Shown: positions 48,475 through 55,479 of the stretch, piece after piece
How positions within the stretch are numbered: the stretch's first letter is position 1
Layout: every line of letters starts with the position of its first letter
NCBI RefSeq assembly: GCF_014645135.1
Contig: NZ_BMLH01000001.1
Coordinates: forward strand, 949,600-1,013,599
DNA length: 64,000 bases
Direction of reading: 5' to 3'
DNA from: Rheinheimera tangshanensis
Lineage (GTDB): Bacteria; Pseudomonadota; Gammaproteobacteria; Enterobacterales; Alteromonadaceae
Program-made: the position numbers and the translations under genes
The notes under the pieces: model-generated
Databases searched by the model: none
The model's input: only the letters and a program-made list of their open reading frames with translations
What the model was told of the DNA's origin: nothing

Positions 48475-48853
48475 TTTTGAGGATTCATAGCAACAATGTT
48501 AACTGTCATATTGCCAATACAAATCGTCTGTTTACACCTAAACCAAAATTAATAGCTGCGTATCGCTTAACATTTAACTTGGTAAAGTTGTCTAGAAATC
48601 AGTTACTTATTGGAATGGGTTCTAATATCTACAAGTTGAGTAATCTCGTTGTCAAAATTGGTAATTTGTTTTAGTCTGAGTCCAAAGTTATCTAACGTCC
48701 AAGCATGCTTTAAAAAGCAAAATAATCTGCTGCGCTAGTTCATTGACTCACTGACTAAGTTTATAGATGAATTATGATTCGATGAGCAACGGCCTGTTGA
48801 TGACGTAAAGTGGTGTTAAAACGCATAGTTGCCGGAAGGGGATTTTTGTATCA

Positions 48854-49744
48854 ATGCAGAAAAATCTGAGAGATAACGAAATGGCTGAAATAGCTAAGAT
48901 CGTTAAAGAAACAATATTCATTCCTAGAAATCAAAAAAAAGTAACGGTATTCCTTTGCGGTGCAGATATAAAAGATGAAAGTACATCACGATCTAAAATG
49001 GCAGCTGTTTTCAGTGACTATCCTAGATACGAAATCTTATATCCTGAAGACTTATTTGATGATTTATTAGCTGGTCAGGGCCAGCACAGTTTGCTTAAGC
49101 TCGAAAATATTTTAGCTGACAGTGTAGATGCAATCGTTCTATTTCCTGAAAGTCCAGGCTCGTTTGCTGAATTGGGGGCATTTTCTAACAATGAAAATCT
49201 AGCAAGAAAAATGATTGTGCTATCCAATAAGAAGTATAAAAGTAACAAGAGTTTTATTAACTATGGCCCCAATAGGCTTATTCGCTTATCTAAAACTGGC
49301 AAAGTTATAAATATTAGTTATGACGATTTAGATGATTCTGTAGAAAAGCATAAGATTTATAGAAAAGTAAATGATTACATATCTAAGATAAAGAAAACGC
49401 ACCCAGTTAAAGCTGATGTTACTAATATTCTAGAAGTTGAAAATTTTATTTTACCCTGTATATACCTCATTGATGAAGTTAATAATATAGCCTTATATCA
49501 ATTGATTGAATGTGCGACATCTCATGACAAAGTGCTGTGCGAAATTGCAACGAAGTCGTCTCTTGGGAGATTGACTGCGCAGAGATTAATTATGCGAACT
49601 CCTTTGGGGTATAGGGTAACGACTTCAGGCGCTGAATATGTGCGTAATACTTTTAAAGCTCAATGTTTAGATAAAGCTCGAATCGAGCTTCTTAATTCTC
49701 AAAATCGTAGAAATGCGCGGGTTAAGTATGATAGAGTCAAATGA
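48854..49744 (+). CDS. Retron effector, nucleoside deoxyribosyltransferase-like (Ec86 type)
   Basis: A 296-residue toxin-like effector closely matching the effector of Retron-Eco1 (Ec86), compared from memory. The N-terminal nucleoside deoxyribosyltransferase-like domain contains VTVFLCGADIK (about 30-40), YPEDLFDDLLAGQGQHSLL (63-81) and FPESPGSFAELGAFSNNENL (98-116), with Glu106 at the position of the Ec86 active-site glutamate. The C-terminal part (about 190-296) resembles a winged-helix DNA-binding domain. In Ec86 the effector is held inactive by the RT-msDNA filament and on phage infection degrades nucleotides or otherwise causes abortive infection. Its stop codon abuts the msr-msd RNA. 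AT-rich codon use marks it as acquired. Confidence 0.93.
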   Translation: MQKNLRDNEMAEIAKIVKETIFIPRNQKKVTVFLCGADIKDESTSRSKMAAVFSDYPRYEILYPEDLFDDLLAGQGQHSLLKLENILADSVDAIVLFPESPGSFAELGAFSNNENLARKMIVLSNKKYKSNKSFINYGPNRLIRLSKTGKVINISYDDLDDSVEKHKIYRKVNDYISKIKKTHPVKADVTNILEVENFILPCIYLIDEVNNIALYQLIECATSHDKVLCEIATKSSLGRLTAQRLIMRTPLGYRVTTSGAEYVRNTFKAQCLDKARIELLNSQNRRNARVKYDRVK

Positions 49745-49906
49745 GGCGCACACCTTTAGCGAGTGGGTCAAGTACTCACTGGGTAGTGTTTCGCTATCCT
49801 GCACTAAATCCAGAAGCATGCCGTATATAAATATGCTGCACAATCATCGCTCGATGATTGCACCGCATTTTTATATCCGATTCTTTAGACGTAAAGGTGT
49901 TGCGCC
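49745..49906 (+). ncRNA. Retron msr-msd RNA (Ec86-like)
   Basis: About 162 nt between effector and RT. The a1/a2 closing repeats are GGCGCACACCTTTA (49,745-49,758) and TAAAGGTGTTGCGCC (49,892-49,906). The candidate branching G is 49,759 in TTTAGCGAG, as in Ec86. msr hairpin 1 is AGTGGGT-caagt-ACTCACT; hairpin 2 carries the Ec86-like GTGTTTCG loop closed by GGGTAG/CTATCC. The msd is a long hairpin, TATATAAATATGC with GCATTTTTATATC and a top stem CAATCATC-gctc-GATGATTG. The element is bounded by the effector stop on one side and the RT start two bases after a2 on the other. Confidence 0.93.
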
Positions 49907-49908
49907 TA

Positions 49909-50880
49909 ATGTCCAATAAATCATATATATACCGGCTAAAAAATCTTGGTTTGCCTGCCATTGAATCAATAGATGATTTGGCTGATGCATGTAGACTATC
50001 GCTAGGAAAGGTGAAGTATTTATCTTACCGTACAGAATATCTGTATAAAGTTTTTTGTATTCCAAAAAAAACTGGTAAAACAAGAACAATTTCTCAGCCT
50101 AATAGAGAATTAAAAGCTCTGCAAGCTTGGGTTTTAAGAAATATACTAGACAAACTTTCATCTTCTGAACATTCAAAAGGGTTCGATAAAGGAGCATCTA
50201 TTTTAGATAATGCGTCTCCACATGTTGGTGCTAACTATATATTGACGATAGATTTAGAAGACTTTTTTTCGAACGTTAAAGCATCACATGTGTACAAAAT
50301 TTTTCATTCAATAGGCTATAACGATAAGATTAGTGCGATATTGACCAATATTTGCACTTTCAAAGGCGCACTTCCTCAGGGCGCACCCACTTCTCCTAAG
50401 TTAGCTAATTTGGTTTGTGCCAAGTTGGATTCAAGACTCCACGGCTACGCTGGACCAAAAGGAATCGTTTATACACGATATGCTGATGACTTAACTCTAT
50501 CAGGGCAAACTCCACAAAAAATTTATAAGGCTAGTCAGTTTATAGGTACGGTTATATCTGATGAGGGCTTTTCTGTTAATAAAGCAAAGACTAATATTTG
50601 TGGTACACAAAAGCAAAAGAAGGTAACAGGTTTAGTTGTTTCGGAGCATCATGCAGGTATTGGCCGACAAAAATATCGCGAAATTAGGAGTAAAATTCAT
50701 TATCTTTTTGAGGGGAAGAGCAACGATTTTCATCAAGTAAATGGGCTGCTAGCTTTTACATATTCTGTAGACAGAAAATCTTATAAAAGAATTTATAGTT
50801 ACGTAAACAAATTAAAATTGAGATATTCCGGTTCAGAAGCATCAAAAAAAATAGCCGCAGAAATAGGTATAAAAGCATGA
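49909..50880 (+). CDS. Retron reverse transcriptase (Ec86-like, type II-A)
   Basis: A 323-residue RT that primes from the 2'-OH of the msr branching G and copies msd into msDNA. Retron hallmarks: NASPH (the NAxxH motif, residues 101-105), motif A IDLEDFF (114-120), PQGAPTSPKLANL (156-168), catalytic YADD (191-194) and VTG (239-241) followed by IGRQKYREIRSKIH. The N terminus YRLKNLGLPAIESI and the block NRELKALQAWVLRNILDKLSSS are nearly those of the Ec86 RT (320 aa). ATG at 49,909 is preferred; an upstream in-frame start at 49,858 lies within the msd. The domain ends about 360 bases before the second RT. Confidence 0.95.
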   Translation: MSNKSYIYRLKNLGLPAIESIDDLADACRLSLGKVKYLSYRTEYLYKVFCIPKKTGKTRTISQPNRELKALQAWVLRNILDKLSSSEHSKGFDKGASILDNASPHVGANYILTIDLEDFFSNVKASHVYKIFHSIGYNDKISAILTNICTFKGALPQGAPTSPKLANLVCAKLDSRLHGYAGPKGIVYTRYADDLTLSGQTPQKIYKASQFIGTVISDEGFSVNKAKTNICGTQKQKKVTGLVVSEHHAGIGRQKYREIRSKIHYLFEGKSNDFHQVNGLLAFTYSVDRKSYKRIYSYVNKLKLRYSGSEASKKIAAEIGIKA

Positions 50881-50926
50881 TTGTATGGTCTGGCTTAGTT
50901 TTTAGCTGTACTTTGAAAAAGTCTAC

Positions 50927-50955
50927 TTGATTTTTCACAACCAAAGAGTAATTAT
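50927..50955 (+). promoter_or_regulatory. Candidate sigma70 promoter for the DRT2-type RNA
   Basis: TTGATT (50,927-50,932), 17-base spacer, AATTAT (50,950-50,955), each 4/6 to consensus. The predicted start, about 50,962, coincides with the first base before the perfect hairpin at 50,963. A weak AT hairpin (TGAAAAA/TTTTTCA at 50,914-50,937) overlaps it and might end retron transcription. Confidence 0.45.
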
Positions 50956-50961
50956 CGGAAC

Positions 50962-51237
50962 GCTCAGTTTGTAGAAACTGAGGTGTATCACAAGCTGTCA
51001 AGTGCTATCTGAACCAGTAACTGGAAGATAAGCTGCTTGAAGCTATGGCAGGTGCTTACTAGACTCATGTCGAACACTCCTGACACAACGATATTGTAAA
51101 TCATATCTGACATTCGTGGCCCAGTGTTTTCAGCACTGCGAATGCGTATTTAATACGTGTGTTAAGCCCGGATAGGGAACTGGAAGGCCACAATCCTTTA
51201 CCTTTCCGGGTTTTGCAACTACCAGCAAGGATCGCTG
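50962..51237 (+). ncRNA. Candidate structured template RNA of a DRT2-type system
   Basis: About 276 nt lie between the predicted transcription start and the start codon of the second RT. It opens with a perfect hairpin CTCAGTTT-gtag-AAACTGAG (50,963-50,982). The interior has stems GATAT/ATATC (51,090-51,107), CAGTG/CACTG with TTCG/CGAA (51,113-51,142) and CGTAT-tta-ATACG (51,145-51,157). It ends in a 9-bp stem AAGCCCGGA/TCCGGGTTT (51,164-51,213), 25 bases before the RT. DRT2 loci carry an upstream ncRNA of similar size that the RT copies repeatedly. Identity as template RNA is inferred from position, size and structure. Confidence 0.55.
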
Positions 51238-52518
51238 ATGCCCACCGAAAATAACTGGTATAGGAATCGAGGATATATTCATTTCGACGCCCCGGTTAAC
51301 CTGAAAAAAGCTATTAAAATTGTTACATCACCTGAAACTATATCAACACATGCATTTTATCCGTTGATTCACTACACAATCGATAGCTTTAAAGTATTCA
51401 AAAACGAGCATGGAAAAATTGAAAAGAAAGGAAAGCAGCGGCCAATAGCTTATGCTTCCCATGTAGACTCCCATATTTATGCATATTACGCCCAGTTGCT
51501 TGCTGAGAAATACGAGGGCGCTCTTAAGGCAGAAGGTTTAGGCGGAAATATTATTGCTTTTAGATCACTGGGGAAAAGTAATATTCATTTTGCGAATGAT
51601 GCTTTTGAGGAAATTGTGCGACGTCGTTCGTGTTCTGCCATAGCAATTGATATAACAGGATTTTTTGACAACCTCGATCATCAACTACTCAAGCAACAGT
51701 GGAGTAACGTACTCGGAGTTGAAAAGTTACCCACTGATCACTTTAACGTTTTTCGCTCTGTTACCCGTTATTCAAAAGTTAACCGCGACACTCTGTATAC
51801 CCGTTTGAAGATCTCTAAAAATAATCCCAAATATGATCGGATGAGAGTCTGCACAGCAGATGTATTTAGAAACGTTGTTCGAGCTGGGAAATTGATTCAA
51901 GTCCATCAGGATACTAAGGGAATTCCACAAGGATCTCCTATCAGTGCTTTGCTATCAAATCTTTATATGCTGAGTTTTGATGTTGCCGCAAAGCAGATTT
52001 CTGAAAAATATGAGGGGACTTACTACCGTTATTGTGACGATATGTTGTTTATTGTTCCTACGGCGTATAAAGACCTGATTCAACAAGAAATTACAGAAGA
52101 AATTGTTAAGGTTAAGCTCGAAATTAATCCTAAGAAAACTGAGGTAAGAGATTTCTGGCCGAGTGGCGCTCACTTGAAGGCCAATAAGCCTCTTCAGTAT
52201 CTTGGTTTTATTTTTGATGGAACACACAAACTTCTTCGCTCCGCTGCGCTTGCCAAATTTTCAAGCCGAATGAAAGCAGGTGTCAGGTTAGCCAAAAAGA
52301 CTAGAAACAAAGCCAATCAGCAAGAGCGAGAAGCAGGATCTAAAGAAACCCCATTGTTTAAACGGAAGCTTTACGAGCGATATTCACATCTGAGTAAACG
52401 TAATTTCATTACATATGGCTACAGAGCCTCAGGAATTATGAATTCAAATGCCATCCGAAAGCAGCTCAAGCCTCTATGGGGGCGCTTGCGAGCAGAGTTT
52501 GAAGACGAGAATTCATGA
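51238..52518 (+). CDS. Antiviral reverse transcriptase, DRT2 (UG2) type
   Basis: A 426-residue RT unrelated in detail to the retron RT beside it. Motifs: RPIAYASHVDSHIYAYYA (68-85), motif A IAIDITGFFDNLDH (135-148), motif B GIPQGSPISALLSNL (228-242), catalytic YCDD (265-268), motif D LEINPKKTEV, and motif E LQYLGFIFDG. No maturase, zinc finger, NAxxH or VTG motif is present. Length, the YCDD site and the structured upstream RNA fit DRT2, where the RT makes concatemeric cDNA from the ncRNA, giving a de novo toxic ORF after phage infection (published for Klebsiella DRT2). AAGGA at 51,227-51,231 supports the ATG. Other UG/DRT classes cannot be fully excluded. Confidence 0.75.
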   Translation: MPTENNWYRNRGYIHFDAPVNLKKAIKIVTSPETISTHAFYPLIHYTIDSFKVFKNEHGKIEKKGKQRPIAYASHVDSHIYAYYAQLLAEKYEGALKAEGLGGNIIAFRSLGKSNIHFANDAFEEIVRRRSCSAIAIDITGFFDNLDHQLLKQQWSNVLGVEKLPTDHFNVFRSVTRYSKVNRDTLYTRLKISKNNPKYDRMRVCTADVFRNVVRAGKLIQVHQDTKGIPQGSPISALLSNLYMLSFDVAAKQISEKYEGTYYRYCDDMLFIVPTAYKDLIQQEITEEIVKVKLEINPKKTEVRDFWPSGAHLKANKPLQYLGFIFDGTHKLLRSAALAKFSSRMKAGVRLAKKTRNKANQQEREAGSKETPLFKRKLYERYSHLSKRNFITYGYRASGIMNSNAIRKQLKPLWGRLRAEFEDENS

Positions 52519-52600
52519 TCTCTAGACTTCAGGAAACTGCTGTCGTACGTCCTAAAACTTTTGCCTCGTAAGTTGATATTAAGGTAACAAAAGGGATTTT

Positions 52601-53023
52601 ATGCATATCGAATGTCCACATTGTAAAGAAAGCAATGAGTTAGCTTTTGGTGAAAATATTCACTGCCATAAGTGTGAGAAAAACTTTCAAGGCTTCTCCT
52701 TCCGGCAATATAAAAAGCCATTGATCGGCACAGGCACAGCCTTAATCATTGGTATTGTTGGCGCGCTGAAAGTAGACGCAAACTTCTTTGAACCCAAGCG
52801 CTACTCAACTGGCGCTATTTACCAGATCATTAGTTCATGCGCTAACCCAGATAGTTCTTTGTTAACCAGTGACAGACGCGATAGCCTGGCTGCCGCCTGT
52901 ATTTGTGCCTTGGACAAAACTATGCAAAAAATTGATGCTCAGGACTTGTCTGCAAAAGCTAAAGAATTTAAAGAACTATTCAGCGCAAATATTGGGTCAT
53001 GCCGACAAACAGAAAGCTGGTAA
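52601..53023 (+). CDS. Small zinc-ribbon and single-TM protein, unknown function
   Basis: A 140-residue protein with an N-terminal zinc ribbon (CPHC at residues 5-8, CHKC at about 22-25), one hydrophobic segment (PLIGTGTALIIGIVGAL, about residues 40-56) and a C-terminal domain with four to five Cys (SSCANPDSS, ACICALDK, GSCRQTESW). Topology suggests a cytoplasmic zinc ribbon and a periplasmic helical domain with possible disulfides. ATG with AAAAGGG upstream. It lies 82 bases after the DRT2-type RT on the same strand, so it could be co-transcribed, but it is not a known part of such systems. No function assigned. Confidence 0.7.
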   Translation: MHIECPHCKESNELAFGENIHCHKCEKNFQGFSFRQYKKPLIGTGTALIIGIVGALKVDANFFEPKRYSTGAIYQIISSCANPDSSLLTSDRRDSLAAACICALDKTMQKIDAQDLSAKAKEFKELFSANIGSCRQTESW

Positions 53024-53050
53024 AAACCAGCTTTCTAATTATTACGAGGG

Positions 53051-53266
53051 TTAGCGTTTACTTGGTGGGTTGTTGCCTCTGCCGCCGCCAGAAGGATTAC
53101 CTGTTTTGCTCGGGCCATTTGGTGGTGGAGTTTTGCCGCTGGCATTTCTCACTCCTGCTTTGGTGGCTCGGGACGAAAAGGACGACTTTTCTACCTGGCC
53201 GCCGCCTTTTTTGGCTTGAGCAGATTGAATACGAGAAGCGTCTGTTTGAGTCATTGGTTTAGTCAT
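53051..53266 (-). CDS. Small Gly/Ser/Pro-rich basic protein (SMP-like)
   Basis: A 71-residue, strongly basic, low-complexity protein: MTKPMTQTDASRIQSAQAKK at the start, then GGGQVEKSSFSSRATKAG and a Gly/Pro/Asn-rich tail ending NPPSKR. The opening TxxDASRIQSAxAKxxGGxV resembles short proteins annotated as seed-maturation-protein-like in other gammaproteobacteria (recalled pattern, not searched). A well-spaced AAAGG precedes the ATG. It is the only minus-strand gene in the first part of the island. Confidence 0.65.
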   Translation of the reverse strand: MTKPMTQTDASRIQSAQAKKGGGQVEKSSFSSRATKAGVRNASGKTPPPNGPSKTGNPSGGGRGNNPPSKR

Positions 53267-53396
53267 AGTGACCTTTCCTTTTTAGTGAGGCCTCCGCTGA
53301 GGCCGAAGTTTAAAGTTAATATTTCATTGTTGTCAGCTTTGCAGAGCTTGGCTGACGGAGCTAAGTTACTAACCCTTCAGGGACAAACGGGGACAA

Positions 53397-53771
53397 ATGA
53401 CAAAAGTTTTGGATGTTCAGGAAAAAATTAAGCAAGCACTTGACCGCATGGGCTGGTCTCAAAGGCGCTTTGCCGAAGTATTGTTTTACGAGATAACAGA
53501 TGATGAAGCAGATGATTCCGAAGAACAGATTGATAAGTTTTACCAAAAAGTGAAAAAGTCCCTGCAAAGACCGACAACATCTACCGAGCTTCTGGAATCA
53601 TATTTTGTAATTCTTACCAAACAAGCAGACTACAAAAAAGCGCATCTGGTTCATGAAACCAGTGCCAGGTTGGACTTTGTCGATCAAAGTATTCTGAAAG
53701 CTGTTTCTTCAGCAGGGAAAGATTTACTTGAACAAATGGATCTGGCCGAGCGGGAAGCTGAGGAGCTTTGA
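53397..53771 (+). CDS. Unrecognised helical protein, possible DNA-binding
   Basis: A 124-residue acidic, helical protein. The N terminus (VQEKIKQALDRMGWSQRRFAEVLFYE, about residues 6-31) resembles the first helices of a Cro/C1-type helix-turn-helix (WSQRRFAEVL), but the expected recognition helix is replaced by an acidic stretch (DDEADDSEEQ). The rest is predicted helical. Start ATG at 53,397 with GGGGA just upstream; the leader contains a GGGACAAA direct repeat (53,380-53,396). Function unknown; a small regulator is possible. Confidence 0.65.
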   Translation: MTKVLDVQEKIKQALDRMGWSQRRFAEVLFYEITDDEADDSEEQIDKFYQKVKKSLQRPTTSTELLESYFVILTKQADYKKAHLVHETSARLDFVDQSILKAVSSAGKDLLEQMDLAEREAEEL

Positions 53772-53850
53772 ATATACTCAGTTATTTTGTTTCACGGTAG
53801 TCGCTATTTTGCTTTGTTTGTTCACTTGATGGATTAAGGATGATGATTTT

Positions 53851-54216
53851 ATGGCAAAACGTTATTACCGAAGAAAATCAAACACTTCGATTATTTCGGA
53901 CACTGTATTTATCGGGGCCAGATTACCATGGTGGGGCGCATTAGTGTTGGGCGCAGTGCTCTTCGTCATATTCTATTTTGCTATCCCAGCGTGGATTGAA
54001 AGCAAAATACTTGTTCATGGCGATAGTCCGCTTCTTTTCGCCGTTTCAGAAGTGATGAGCAGAAGAATGCATTGGTCTCAATATATTGGAATTGCTTGCG
54101 GTTTGGTTGGCGTGTACTTTGCGATACGTAATTTCTTAGTGGCAAAGTCAGCATTTTATCCAGAGCGAGGCATCATCGGGTTTGTTGCACGTATGCTTGG
54201 GCGTGAGATTAATTGA
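53851..54216 (+). CDS. Two-TM membrane protein of unknown function
   Basis: A 121-residue protein with a basic N terminus (MAKRYYRRKS), two membrane segments (WWGALVLGAVLFVIFYFAI, about residues 32-50, and YIGIACGLVGVYFAI, about 76-91), and a short cytoplasmic tail ending ERGIIGFVARMLGREIN. This tail resembles the membrane-linker segment found ahead of nuclease domains in some multi-domain proteins, but no such domain is present here. It lies 13 bases before the cyclase-like gene. AAGGA precedes the ATG. Confidence 0.7.
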   Translation: MAKRYYRRKSNTSIISDTVFIGARLPWWGALVLGAVLFVIFYFAIPAWIESKILVHGDSPLLFAVSEVMSRRMHWSQYIGIACGLVGVYFAIRNFLVAKSAFYPERGIIGFVARMLGREIN

Positions 54217-54229
54217 GAGGCTTCAACTT

Positions 54230-54976
54230 ATGGAAGTGGCATATCAAAAAAGAATTTGCCTGTTTCTCGACATTTTGGGCTTTTCTGCGCTGGTAAAAAG
54301 CCAGAGTTGTGAAGTTGTTCACAAAATCGTTCAAGACATCAAAGGTGAACTGAAATCGAATAAGATTGCAATTGGTCAAATATATAGCGAGCCAATTGCG
54401 ACAACCTTTAGTGATTGCATTGTGTTGTCTATCGAAGCTGATGAATCAGATGTTGAGCAAGCATCAAATATATTGGTAAGTGCTACCGTAAAAATGCTGC
54501 AAGAGACTTATCTTAATCAGCGAATTGCTCTCAGAGGAGGAATGGCATACGGCGAACTATTCCACCACAGAACTGATGGCGTCTTTGGTCCAGCAATGAT
54601 CAAAGCCTACGAACTTGAAAGCCAATTTGCCGACTGGCCAAGGGTAATTTTCGATCAAACTTTGATAAAACATTTCAAAGACAAAGCTCGCCTACCCAGT
54701 ATAGGTTTTACCAATTACGGTGATGGTTTCTGGGGCGTTGATTGCTTAAATCGAATTGAGGACGTTCTGGATCAAGAACGTATTTATGACTTTGAGACGG
54801 CAACCGGCAAAGAGTTCTTAGAGATGCTGCAGTGCATAAATAAGATTACTGAAGAAAAGCTTGAAGATCACTATGGTAACCCTAAGGTCTACGCCAAATA
54901 CCTAAAACTTCGTGATCGTATTTATTCGCTGTTAAAGAGATTTAATCAATCGCCGCCTTACTTTGCCAGAGATTGA
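54230..54976 (+). CDS. Class III nucleotidyl cyclase-like protein
   Basis: A 248-residue protein with the class III nucleotidyl cyclase pattern: LFLDILGFSALVK (residues 11-23, first metal Asp D14), TTFSDCIVLSIE (58-69, second metal Asp D62) and IALRGGMAYGELFH (99-112), i.e. the two metal ligands and the RGG turn. The C-terminal half (about 150-248) is not recognised. Bacterial defence systems of the Pycsar type use such cyclases with a membrane or TIR effector, and here the preceding gene is a small TM protein, but that protein has no visible cyclic-nucleotide-binding domain. ATG at 54,230 with GAGAGG upstream is chosen over the upstream start at 54,182. Product nucleotide unknown. Confidence 0.7.
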   Translation: MEVAYQKRICLFLDILGFSALVKSQSCEVVHKIVQDIKGELKSNKIAIGQIYSEPIATTFSDCIVLSIEADESDVEQASNILVSATVKMLQETYLNQRIALRGGMAYGELFHHRTDGVFGPAMIKAYELESQFADWPRVIFDQTLIKHFKDKARLPSIGFTNYGDGFWGVDCLNRIEDVLDQERIYDFETATGKEFLEMLQCINKITEEKLEDHYGNPKVYAKYLKLRDRIYSLLKRFNQSPPYFARD

Positions 54977-54977
54977 T

Positions 54978-55385
54978 ATGAATACTTCCAACAAGTTTAG
55001 CTACTATGCAGATCTCAACATTCCTGTTTACGGGATTGAGTCTGCCTTGATGAATGATTCTGCTGTGGTAAAAAATGTTGGATATGGCACTTGTCTCTGG
55101 TTATCTGAGGATGGTGATTTCTTAGAGATTGAGTGTTTATTCCCTGTTTCTACTGAGCCTTATTTGTCAGGTTGGAATGGCAGAGTTGAAGATCATTGCC
55201 CTCGTTTTGTGCTCGGTCCGTCAGTACCTTCTAATGATACTCCCGTGACTGTGGTTGATTTTGACGTGGCCTTTATCCTGAAGTGGGGCAATGGCAGCGT
55301 ATATAAGTACGGTATGAATGGTCTTGTACTGATAGATAATGGTCATCTCATGGGTGTTGGAGTTTTGAAAACTCTTGATTTATAA
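54978..55385 (+). CDS. Hypothetical protein, beta-rich
   Basis: A 135-residue soluble protein with many short beta-type segments (VKNVGYGTCLWLSEDGDFLEI, FILKWGNGSVYKYGMNG) and no signal peptide. It starts one base after the cyclase-like gene's stop codon, suggesting co-transcription, though no Shine-Dalgarno is obvious; a TTG start at 54,963 is an alternative. Similar small proteins often sit as cargo or immunity genes in accessory islands. Function not known. Confidence 0.6.
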   Translation: MNTSNKFSYYADLNIPVYGIESALMNDSAVVKNVGYGTCLWLSEDGDFLEIECLFPVSTEPYLSGWNGRVEDHCPRFVLGPSVPSNDTPVTVVDFDVAFILKWGNGSVYKYGMNGLVLIDNGHLMGVGVLKTLDL

Positions 55386-55479
55386 AATTATCTGAAGTTT
55401 ATCGGATGGTTCAACTTAGGCAGTAGAGAAAAATACTTCTACCCACCAGCCGTTTACAGAGCACGAAAAGGAATTGATA

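Larger units (their letters stand above)
48332..48853. other. Boundary region between gcvP and the accessory island
   Basis: 522 bases. The first 150 contain a GGGGTCAGA-type inverted repeat and a rho-independent terminator. From about 48,480 the sequence becomes visibly AT-rich and no gene is convincing; a 65-codon frame at 48,477-48,674 has no ribosome binding site or recognisable product. The likely island edge is between the terminator and the retron effector. No integrase or clear attachment repeat was seen. Confidence 0.5.

Noticed and set aside
48477..48674. 65-codon frame at the island edge
   Set aside because: It begins at the gcvP terminator, has no start signal and no recognisable product.
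51238..52518. Group II intron maturase
   Set aside because: No maturase/thumb X domain, endonuclease domain, or domain V-like hairpin downstream; the upstream RNA and motif pattern suit a defence RT better.
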